This document shows positions 23,801 to 33,514 of a stretch of 64,000 nt of DNA, one piece after another. This DNA comes from Heterotrichella gracilis (Eukaryota > Sar > Xanthophyceae > Tribonematales > Xanthonemataceae), in contig JAULBX010004555.1 in assembly GCA_032358255.1 (NCBI GenBank), forward strand, positions 3,280 to 67,279, written 5' to 3'. Below the pieces are notes generated by a model. That model worked only from the letters and a program-made list of their open reading frames with translations, was not told where the DNA came from and did no database searches. Within the stretch, counting starts at the first letter, position 1, and each line of letters starts with the position of its first letter. The position numbers and the translations under genes were made by a program.

Positions 23801-25277
23801 CCAGCACGTCTGGCAAAGGCAACCACAAACCCTTCACAGGGTTTCTGCACCTGACTAGGTCCATGTCCATGTCCAGTGCACGATGACTGAATACACCCAC
23901 GCATATTACCCTAAACCCCAAGTCGTTACCTAAACCCTCATTAGGGTTGCGCACCTGACTGGGTCCATGTCCAGTGGACAATGACTGGGTACACCCACGC
24001 AGACATGACCAGGGCAAAGATGAGGTAGCCCTCGATCTTGACCTTCTCGGCAAAGCCTCCGGCGGTGATGGTGGTGGTGACGGCGCAGAACTGTGAGCGG
24101 GGACAGAGGGGGTGAGAAGAGGAGGAGGGGGGACGCAAGACAGGGGTAACAAGCGCTCATAGCATACATCTGAAGTTTGCAACCCTCCCTGCACCTAACA
24201 CAAACGCGTGCAGAATGCCTGAACAAGCCAGGCACCTGCACTGCACATACCAAACCCAATACCCTGCCAGCAGTAGAGTGGCATCCTACCAGCCCATGAG
24301 CAACACCCTACCACAACCCTCGAACCCTACCAGCACTGAGCACACACGTACCACATACTGGAAGTACCACAGGTACCACCCGTTCTGCACGTAGGGGGCA
24401 GCGGTCGCTGGGGGGTCCTTGCTGAGCGCCCACCACTGGGTGCCCATGAAGGGGTTGCCATTGTTGTAGCAGTTCTCGCCATTCTCGTCGCACTCAAACT
24501 TGTCCCCGAAGGCAATGGCCCACCCAAAGAAGTAGAAGCCCATCGCGGCCACGCACGCGTCGGAGATGTTCATGAGGATGATGGCCTTGGCGTTCTTCTT
24601 GCGGAGGGCACCGGCGCACAGCTGCATGGGAAGGGGGGAGGGTTCAGTGGTGGGTGTGACAGGCCAATCAGGAGTGCCTGGGTGGTTGTCGAGTGTGGGT
24701 CCAGAAGCCAACAGGCAGCGTGGGGTGTGGGGTGTCAATGACGGCTGAAAGGCTCTGTAAGTGGAGGTATCACGATATGGAGTGTTTTGTGTGTGGGTGA
24801 GCAGCTGGCGTGCCTGGCCAGGGTGGATACAGTCAGGCAGTACGATAGTGGTGGGTGAGGCAACAGCTGAGACAGGGAAGGAGGTAAGCATTGGGCTGAA
24901 GAGGGAGGGCAAACAAACTCGGGTGGAGGGTGGGGAGGGTAGCCTAGGCTACTTGCTGGGGCAAAGTCCCTAACAGTGTTCATCGTGGCACCAACAGAGG
25001 CCACTGATCCAGTACACCCGATTAGCTAATTAAACGCGTTAAAGGGATAGGTACGTCTTCAGTTCGAAGGCCTTCGTTGTCAAAGGGTTTGGGAGGGCAA
25101 AGGTTGGGTGGAATGTCGTCGTACCATGGCGAAGCCTGCCTGCATGAAGAACACGAGGTAGCCGCTCATGATGGTGAAGAAGTTGTTGACATCGATGGTC
25201 ATGTTGGAGATGGAGTCGGAGTTGGCCTGGACCGTCTCGGCCAGGGACTCCAGCGTGAGTGGTACGACGTCAGCCAT
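20809..25277 (-). CDS. AMT: Ammonium transporter (AMT/MEP/Rh family), copy B
   Basis: Second ammonium uptake carrier, paralog of the gene at 6.9-13.1 kb. Eight exons: 25,125-25,277; 24,352-24,621; 23,955-24,090; 23,194-23,480; 22,684-22,900; 22,003-22,116; 21,450-21,633; 20,809-21,052. They sum to 1,605 nt, or 534 aa plus stop, with all phases consistent. The first seven exon boundaries equal those of copy A. The last exon is continuous where copy A has an intron. Signature DFAGSGVVHVNGG lies near residues 208-220. The second pore histidine is in VGVHLVCGLWG near residue 381. The cytosolic tail reads LGMLRISADEEITGYDNY. The N-terminus is 8 residues longer than in copy A. The two copies share 3' flanking blocks, so the duplication included the 3' UTR. 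The regulatory nitrogen response cannot be read from sequence. Confidence 0.97.
21130..21770. repeat. Echoes of two AMT copy B exon starts
   Basis: About 21,130-21,170 repeats the acceptor edge of the last exon (agcttgctgcaaggggag). 21,722-21,770 is a decayed copy of the 5' end of exon 21,450-21,633 (gccagggtcacg...cagcaGccaggcctgg). Confidence 0.72.
22430..22660. repeat. Two echoes of exon 22,684-22,900 3' end
   Basis: Copies at 22,430-22,525 and 22,552-22,660 repeat the exon end with its cgcaccgca donor edge and ggcaggataccgcacccact body, at about 120-bp spacing. Each is followed by an accctagctagggg-type palindromic spacer and a gtttcca block. Confidence 0.92.
23757..23907. repeat. Two echoes of exon 23,955-24,090 3' end
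   Basis: 23,757-23,815 and 23,845-23,907 repeat 'ctgactgggtccatgtccag' and the following exon sequence, including the donor edge. Confidence 0.92.
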
Positions 25278-28200
25278 GGCTGCTGGTTGGGATCGCGAGG
25301 CGAGGCCAACTGCGGCAAACACAGCAAGGAGGGGTCAGTTGGAAAGGTGGGTGTGGAGCTCATGGCCCTGGTGTAGCAGTAACGTGTAGTTTTGAGCCAG
25401 GAGAGGAGTGGTTCTCGTCACCAATTCCCTCGATCGATCGCCACGAGCGGGAGATGTGTCCCACGGGGCATCCCCCGTGACTAACCTGAGTTTTGGGACT
25501 GGGAAACCACTGCGGCCCAATGGCCGCCACAAAACGTACGCTCTAGCACCAGCTACTGTGGCTGTGTAGACACCCCGATCAGGGCGTTAGTGATGGAGAG
25601 GGATCATCAAGGCCCCGCTCCTGGAACGTTTTGCCTTACCGCCAACTGTACGGCAGCCTGACACGCAAGAAACGCTCGCCCGAACTCGCACAAAGCAACC
25701 ACGAGAAACTAAACAGTGGGCAAGGCAGGGATCAGGCAGGAACAGAGCTTTGTCGAAGTGAATTCAGGGCTGCTGGGCAAGTTTTTCAAATAGGGGCAAC
25801 CACGCCAGATATTTGTCCGACCCGAATCGGAGCCGCAACCTTGCCAAATGGCCCACTTGGCGCCACAAAGCAGTGAAAGAAAACCACGAGAAAGCCAAAT
25901 AGCAAGTTCTAGCTGGTCCGCAGCACAATTGAACCAGCTAAAGCCGGTAGATTAGCGCTGCAACCCCTCCCAATTGCTGGCCTCGAGGCCAAAGCTAGGG
26001 TAACACATTTGATCCCCAACTCGCCTCGAAAAGCTGCACAGCTCGCCAAGAAACCAAGCTAAGGCTTACATGCAGCGGATTCCAGCCTCACGCTGGGGTA
26101 TGGGGCACGGATCAAGCATTTCCTTCTCACCTGGCGGTTATGGAGGGGTGGGGTCGAGGCGAGCCTGACACGCCGACAAATCCTCGGTGCTGGCACTACG
26201 CACAGCAGCTGCAGCCCCGCTCTTCGAACCACACTCGCAACGTGTGGGAACACCGATTGTTGCCCTGCGATGTGCGCTGGCCTCGCCTTTTAGCAGCCTT
26301 CGAAGGGCAGTCCAACTTTGCTTTTGGGTCTGACGGGGGGGGGGGGGGGCACATGCGGCCCCATGCGGCCCAGCTTTAACCGCCTGCGCCCGCGGGGCGC
26401 CCCCGTGGACNNNNNNNNNNCCCCCCCCCCCCCCCCCCCCACACGCGGCCACATGCGGACCATATTTAACCGCATGCGCCCTCGTGGCGCCCTCGTGTAC
26501 CTGATCCTCGCTTCTGATTGGCGGCAGCGCCGGGCGCGTGCCTCATCACGACAGATCAACGGTCGTCACCCTATGATATGACCCCTTGTCGGGGGTCGCA
26601 AACAGGGGGGAAAGTAATGTCGATGCGGGCTACGGGGACGTCTGTACTGCCAGTGGCACCCAGCCTGGACGCCCATCTGCAGAGCTGTTTGAAGCAGTGG
26701 CAATGCAGCAATTTGCACTGCTTTGCCTGTGTGTTGGACCCAGGCTCGGTGGCTATGTAGGGAGAGCAACGCGCTGGCTGGGGCATGATTTTGCAACCAA
26801 TATATCGCGATACTCCATATCTTGCATGGCAATCACTGATGGTGGTGGGCGAGCGTGCACTTCAAGGTGGCCACGACCTGCGGCCACATGCTCATAAAAG
26901 TGTGGTGCACAGTGCCCTCATTTTTTTATCATTATCATTAGATGGGGGAGCACTCCGGGCCCGCATGCTAACGCCATGGTACGTGAGGTGCGAGCCGGAT
27001 GGCCATCCTGGTGTGTGGACCAATCAGAATGGTCTGGGCACCCTGGGGTCCCTTGAAATCTTGGTGTGAACAGTATGCTCAAGGTGTTACTTGCTTGCTG
27101 TGATGTTGGAAATTGCCTGTTACCATGATTGCATGCTATCATCATATGGTTCAAATAACCCAACTATGGTACCACCACAAGGTGCTCCGCCCAACTAATG
27201 TTCTTTCTGAAAGATGGCAATTAGGGGTAGACAAGTAAGAAAGAGAACACAGAGCCAACTCCACCGTGTGATATGTGCCCCCAAAACAAGCACCAAAGCC
27301 TCCACTGGCCTTGGCTAGGACTCGAACAAACAGACAAAAGGCTAGGACTAAATGCAGGAATAAATGGAGGCGTGCTGCATCAGCCAAAATGCACAACCAT
27401 TCCATTCATTGCACTGCATGCCCTATACACCTCCTGGTCGAATAAAAGAAGAGCACACACAAAACGACAAGAAACCACGCGCACCGCAAAAGGAAAAAGC
27501 TTGCTGATATGTATAAATTTTGAAGAGTTTCAATGAGTTATGCATACAGCCTGCTGGGAAAGCCTCGCCCTGCATCGATCACCCCTATTGCACGGCCTAG
27601 CTATTGGGGAAAACCCCACCAGCCTGGCATGGGTGCGCTTTGCCTTCCGCCTGGGAAACCCTTAAGCACCCGTAATACCCTACGCGCCTGGAAAAGAATT
27701 GGCTGGGGCATGGACATAAAGAGACACTCTAAAGCCAAAACACGCCGGTGCCACGCAGTTAAGCCTGCAGGACTTTGGCACCTGTGCTATACTACCCCTG
27801 GGCCACACTACAAGACCACGCCACCACATCCTGGCAGCCTAATGGTCCACATGAAATGTCAAAAAGAAAAAAATCATCTTCTATTATTGCCTGCAGATGG
27901 ACTACCCCGTGCTTGGTGCCCTGTGAACCCTAAGGGGGCCCACATGCTACGGGAAAAAACTGCTGCTGCAATAAAGTGCTGCTACGGAAAGAAAACTGCA
28001 GAGGGGTTTTCTAACCGAAAAAGAAGGTGCTCCGGCGCGAGGGACCCATGCACTGCCGCAGCACTGGCGTACGTTGGGCCAATGGGGAAACCACAGGCTC
28101 TGGGCAGGGGAGTGGGCTGCGGGTGATAATGAAAAGCAGCGAGGCCACGGGGTAAAGGTGGGACACGGGGGTGTGCGGGTGCTAAACTAACCAGCTTGAA

Positions 28201-28383
28201 GCTTCTGCCATGACCAAATGCGCACGCAGAACCTTCAAGGGGCGGTACAAGTACACCCTGCAACCTCCCTGCCTCACTACACATGCACTCGCCCTCCCAC
28301 AGCCACAACCCCCTCTCCTGCTGAGGAAAAAGCCCTACACAAGGGTTTCCAAATCCTGCCCCCCACCCAAGAACTCCCCACCT
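25278..28383. other. Intergenic region between AMT copy B and the LTP-domain gene
   Basis: The left part should contain the AMT copy B promoter and 5' UTR. 26,334-26,500 is a GC-rich direct repeat with homopolymers around the assembly gap. 27,533-28,126 is open on the plus strand, but its predicted protein is low-complexity and unlike anything I know; it is more likely 3' flank of the minus-strand gene at 28.4 kb. Nothing else is supported. Confidence 0.55.
26334..26500. repeat. Direct repeat flanking an assembly gap (10 N at 26,411-26,420)
   Basis: About 65 bp left of the gap (cacatgcggcc...tttaaccgc...) recurs to the right with about 80% identity. A G-run precedes the left copy and a run of about 20 C precedes the right copy. 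The true array length is unknown. Confidence 0.88.
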
Positions 28384-29582
28384 CTACTGCCTGATGGTCT
28401 TATCCAACAGGGGCTCACACCACTCGGGCCGCATAACCCCCCTTTGGGCAACCCCACACCCCACCAAGGGGTTCACGCACACCCCGCTCCCCTCCTCCCC
28501 ATTTTCCTCCCCGCTTTCCTCGTCGCCGCCATCCTCCCCCTGCCTGCTCCGCTCCCAGTAGCGCCCTAGGGTTGCCGCCAGCAAGGTGGCCATAAGAGAG
28601 GTGAAGAAGAGGGCGAGGAGCAGGCCTGGGCAGTCCAGGATGGAGGTTGAAAACTCCTGCAGCCAGCACCCGGGGCTGCCCTCCACAGTCACCACGTGGG
28701 TCTCGCCCTGCGGGAAGGTACAAAAAAGAGTTAGTTCTTGCTTTCAGCAGCCATCAGGTGGAGATGGCTCTGCAAAATGAGGTGGAGGGTGTACGATTTA
28801 GGAGAAGAAGCAGGCCTGTGCAGTCCTGGAGCCAGCACCCAGGGCTGCCGTCTACAGTCACCACGCGGGTCACCCCCTGTGCGGATATAAGGTGTAGGGA
28901 TTAGGGTTGAGCTTCATGGTGGCGAAGTGTGTAGTGGGTGCACTGGTGGTGGTGGTGGGTTGTAGTGGGTGGTGGTGGTGGCGGCGGCGGTTCATGCATC
29001 ACTGAGTGCGTAGCTAAAAGATAAGAGACAACTCCAGGGCTTGCGCTGGTTCATTCGCGCGCAGTTTAGTATGGGTTATGTGTCCTCCTGCGCTGGCGGT
29101 TTGGTATGTTAAATGCAACTGGGTTGAGGTGTAGGGTTTACAGTTAGGGTTTAGGATTTCACGTACCTGCACCTCCATGGTCCACGTGGCGGTGTTGGCG
29201 CCCATGCCCATGCCCTGGCCCAGCAGGAGGGCGCGGGACCCTAGGGAAGGGTTTCCGAGCGCCATGGTGGAGGTGGCAGATCCAGATGCCTCCATGGTGA
29301 GCTCCATAGCCACACCCACTTGCTGCAAGGGGGGAGAAAGGGGAAATTTTAGGAATGTAAGGGTTTGGGGTTTAGGGTTTAGGTTTTCTTGGCGGGTCCA
29401 GATGCCTCCATGGTGAGCTCCATAGCCACACCCACTTGCTGCAAGGGGGAGAACAAGCAGGGGGTGTTACACGGGGGGTGGGGTGGGGTTTAGTCGTACT
29501 GTGCACGCCGCACATTTACGACTGCCAGTTAGTTACATAATGTGAAGGGTTTCTAAGCTGACAACAGTCTGTTATATACACA

Positions 29583-29632
<50 letters not shown>

Positions 29633-32600
29633 TAGACCAGCATATTGCTGCATTCCAACTGCCAGATCGGGATCCCATGATTCCAAGATGTGGCCTTTGA
29701 CATGGAAATTCCATCCCATCCCCTTCCCACCACCCCACCCCTCACCTGCGCATCCACTCGAGTCAACAGCCCCTGCACCATCCACATCACTTTGTGGAGC
29801 ACAGACGAAACATCCCCCTCATTCTGGTCCATGCGGTCGGGACCCACACCCCCCTCCTCAGCACCCTCCTCAGCACCATCCATATCCCCCCCTGTCGAAA
29901 AGCCGCCCCCCATCCCTGCCTGCAGCCAGTCCATCATTCTGTGAAGAACGAGATACAGCTCCCCCGCGTCCCGGCCCTGATGGAAAGAAAGGAAACGAAT
30001 AAATACCTGAATGATGGACAAAGTGGAGAAAGTTTACACTGAATTTATTTACAGACATGGCTTGTTCGCGTGCCAGTGGACTTTAAAAACTGGAAATAAA
30101 TACCCAAGCAGGCGGTAGGTGAAGAACCCTACAGGGTTATAGAGCAGCTGCATGACGGAACGAAGTGCCGGTCGCATGGGTTGAATTATTTCTTCACCAT
30201 CTGGAGGCCCACAAGATGTAGGGCAAACATCCACCACGCCCTGAAGCGCCAGTAGAATACCCTATCCAACAATAGAGGAAACCCCCTGTAAAAAATTTGA
30301 TTATATTCTGAAAAAATATTTTAAGATTATTCCCCACCTGGTGGTCCACGTCCAGCTGTATATTGATGTTGTTGTCCTCCCCTGCCAGGCTGCTTTCCTC
30401 CCCCTGGCCACTCAACTGCCAGCTGAGGCTCACGCCCGTGTCGCTGTCTGGCCCCTGCCTGCGCAGGTGCATGTTGAAGCCTGCGGGTGGTGGGTGGGTG
30501 GGTGTTATGGGTGGGTGGGGGGTGGGGGTGAATGTGGTGCACCTTGCAGGGTGGTGGTGGTGGTGGTGTGTGGGCCCAGCCTGCGCAGGTGCATATTGAA
30601 GCCTGCGGGTGGTTGGTGGTTGGTGGTTGGTGGTGGTGGTGGTGGTGGTGGTGTGTGTAGAATACATGAAGCACGCTTTCCACCCCCTGAAATGGCTAGA
30701 TCGTCTGATGCTGTGAAGGGTCTGGGTAGGGTTTCAGCAGCGATCCCATGCACCATGTGGTGTGGCGTGGGCGGCGTTGGAAGGTGGCGATGCTGGGTTC
30801 CTGTAGGGTGTACGCAGGGTATGGTAGGGTTTGCAAAGGGTTTCTAGGCACTTTGTGGCACGCCGTTGCGCAGAGTCTGTTGTTGCTAAAGTTGCAGGGT
30901 TTGTGCAGTGTCCTTGTAGGGTTTAAGTAGGGTTTGCACAGGGTTTCCACGTACCTTGTGGCACGCCATGCGCTGAGTCAGTCGAGGAGGTGTCTATAGA
31001 GACGGTGGTGGTGGTGGGGTGGCTGGTGGTGGTGGTGGTGGTTGGGAGGTTGCGGGGGCCGCTGTCGAACATCTGTGGGTGGGGAGTGGGGGAGCAGTGA
31101 GGGGCTGTGGGTGGGGTGGGTGGAGGTGGGGAGAGGCCTGGAGGTGGTGGGTGTTGCAGGATATGGCGTATGTGGAAGGATCGCAGCGGTGGCGGGCGAA
31201 ACACCCTGGCGTAGGGTTTTGAGACCCTACTGAGGTGCTTTGGAGACCCTTCCTTTATGAACCAATGCCGAGTGTGACCCTTGGCGGCACCCAGTGCACC
31301 AGTGTGAGCTGCGGAGAACCAACAATGGCATTTAGGGTAATGCCCCAACCCTAAACAGCCAAGTGCATCGGTGTGACAGGCGCACAACAAAAACCCTAGG
31401 GTGTTTTCACCCTAGACCCTAAAAACTTACCCTAGGGTTTGGCAGGCCGGAGTCGTCCATGGCCCAGGCCTCAGCCCCCCTCTCGCCATCCCGTGGGGGG
31501 TCAAACACATCCCCGTTGCGCATCATCAAAATGGCGGTGATGGGGTCGGAGCCCAACGGGGCGTCCCTCCCATCATCCTCATCCCCCCATTCATCCTCAT
31601 CCCCACCCACTTCTTCCTCCCCCTTTTTCTCCTCATCCTCGTCTTCCTCTTCCTCCCCTGCATCCTCCTCTTCGCTCCCCTCGTCCTCGGTTTCCTCCCC
31701 TTGGTCCCCTTGCTCGAAAAAGTTTTCCTCCCCTTGGCTGCGGGTGGTGATGTGGATGGCGGTGCGCACCTGGGTGGGTTCCTCCCCTGACGCATCGGCT
31801 TCATCACCCCCCTGGAGGGAAGAGCCCAACAGTGATAGAACAACAGGATAGTCACGGGATAAGGGTATGGCATTAGAATAGTATCTTGATCATCAGGATA
31901 ATATATAAAGACATAAGTAAACCAGAGTGTGGGTGGGTTCCTCCCCTGACACATCTGCCTCGTCTCCAACCTGGGAGGAAGGGACCATTCCATCAGGATA
32001 TAGTTGCGGTCACAGCATAAGCCACACGCATGGTTTGGACTCCTTCACCCTAAACCCAAACCCTAACACATTCAGCCACACCTTAAGAGTGCAGTAGATT
32101 TTTATCAAGGGTCTAGGGTTTCGCGCGCGCCGCACCTTGGAGTGCAGTAGGTTAACCAGGCGATCCAGCTCCTCCCAAGCAAAATACTCCACCTGGGCCA
32201 CCTCACAATTCAACCACAAAACCCTAAGCTACAGTAGATTTAGGGTCTAGGGTTTCGCGCGCCCGCCGCACCTTGGAGTGCAGTAGGTTAACCAGGCGAT
32301 CCAGCTCCTCCAAAGTAAAATACTCCACCTGGGCCACCTCACAATTCACAACCACAAAACCCTAAGCTACAGTAGATTTAAAGTCTAGGGTTTCGAGGCG
32401 CGCCGCACCTTGGAGTGCAGCAGGTTGACCAGGCGATCCAGCTCCTCCCGAGTAAAATACTCCACCTGGGCCACCTCGGAATCCACCACCTGCTCGCCCG
32501 CTGACCCCGAGTAGAGGTAGGGTGCGGAGTCGAGCGGATCACCCTTGCTAGGGTTTTGGGGTGTGGTGGGCTTCACAAGGGGGGCGCCTGCGCGGGAAGG

Positions 32601-33514
32601 GGAGGTGAGAGGGGAGGTAAAGGGAGGGTTAAGGGTTTCTTCATACCAACAGAATGCACTCATGCACTCAAGCATCCACAGATAGCTGCATCCATGGCAG
32701 CCATCTGCAGATGCTGGGCCACCACCACCGCCACCGGCACCACCGGCACACCACGACCAACCCCACCCATATCACCACCACCGTCACCACCACCACCGCC
32801 ACCACCACCCACCTGCGCAGTCCAGCTTGACCTCCCCGCAGTGCTCCATTGACGCTGCCACCTGGAGGAGCTGGGTCACCAGGATAGACTGGGGGGAGCC
32901 AGGGGGTGCGTGGGTGCTGCAGGAGGGGGGGGAGGGAGGGCTTCAGGGTTTAGGGTTTGGAGGGGGGGCAGAAAGTGCTTATATTTTGGGCTCATTTTGG
33001 GGCAAAGCGGGGGGGGCGGGCTGCTGCAGGAGGGGGGAGAGGCGTGTGTGAGTAAGCTGGGGTTTAGGACTTAGGGTTTAGGGTTTAGGGTTTGAAAGTG
33101 GTGCAAAGCCAGCTAGGGGTGCAAAAACAACGGGTGCTGCGCAGGGGGCGTGGGTAGGGTTTAGGGTGCATTGCAAGGGTTTTGCAAGGGCGCTTTGGAG
33201 CACCACGGCTGCCACACGATGCAGAAGGGTTCAGAAAAAGCCTTTAGGGTTTTGCAAGGGTCTGCGTTTCAGGGTTTTGCCAAGGGCATTCCAACGCACC
33301 ACAGGCAGCCCTGCTTGGCCAGCCGCTGCAGCACGCCACAGCAGGCAGTGGAGTTGGCGCCCTCCCCTTGCCAACACCCCTTGAGCTCAGCAAGGGGGGA
33401 AGAGCAGTCGGGGGCTGCACCAGAGGCCGCCACCTGGCAGGCGGCTGGACCCAAAACCCCGAGGAGGGTCAGGGCCACCGCGAAAGTCCCCCAGTAGGAT
33501 TTCGTGTGCGCCAT
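28384..33514 (-). CDS. Type I membrane protein with an eight-cysteine lipid-transfer-like ectodomain
   Basis: Ten exons: 33,300-33,514; 32,813-32,916; 32,409-32,587; 31,431-31,811; 30,955-31,072; 30,338-30,480; 30,133-30,240; 29,746-29,976; 29,167-29,322; 28,384-28,707. They sum to 652 aa. In order: signal peptide (about 1-26, cut after PAAC); an eight-cysteine domain with Cys at about 37, 47, 58-59, 70, 72, 98 and 105, in the C-C-CC-CxC-C-C pattern of plant lipid-transfer and seed-storage proteins; an Asp/Glu-rich tract; a short Thr-rich mucin-like stretch; several acidic segments; one membrane helix near 573-594 (GLLLALFFTSLMATLLAATL); and an acidic cytosolic tail. It is probably on the cell surface or in the endomembrane system. 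Apart from the cysteine domain I recognise no family. The end of the exon at 30,133 is the least certain join. Confidence 0.78.
28800..28882. repeat. Echo of the membrane-helix exon start
   Basis: The copy repeats the 5' part of exon 28,384-28,707 (ccagcacccagggctgccgt) and its acceptor side, with an internal deletion. Confidence 0.85.
29398..29450. repeat. Near-perfect echo of exon 29,167-29,322 start
   Basis: ccagatgcctccatggtgag through ccacttgctgcaagggg is repeated almost without change, so this copy is young. Confidence 0.93.
29585..29628. repeat. (CA)n microsatellite
   Basis: Over 20 CA units in an intron of the LTP-domain gene. Confidence 0.97.
30570..30890. repeat. Echoes of two exon edges plus a (GGT)n tract
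   Basis: 30,570-30,612 repeats the 5' edge of exon 30,338-30,480 (gcctgcgcaggtgca...ttgaagcctgcgggtgg). 30,609-30,653 is GGT-rich. 30,850-30,890 repeats the 3' edge of exon 30,955-31,072 (cactttgtggcacgcc). Confidence 0.8.
31925..31985. repeat. Echo of the acidic exon start
   Basis: The copy repeats ggtgggttcctcccctgac and the following acceptor region of exon 31,431-31,811. Confidence 0.88.
32110..32408. repeat. Two tandem echoes of an exon 3' end, period about 136 bp
   Basis: Exon 32,409-32,587 has its 3' 70 bp plus donor repeated from 32,136 and 32,272. The spacer aaaccctaagctacagtaga and gtctagggtttcg is also repeated. The two copies share changes absent from the exon (gtaggttaacc), so one was copied from the other. 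Confidence 0.94.

Noticed and set aside
27533-28126. 197-codon plus-strand open frame
   Set aside because: Protein is compositionally odd with no motif, no exon-like signals, and lies in the 3' flank of a minus-strand gene.
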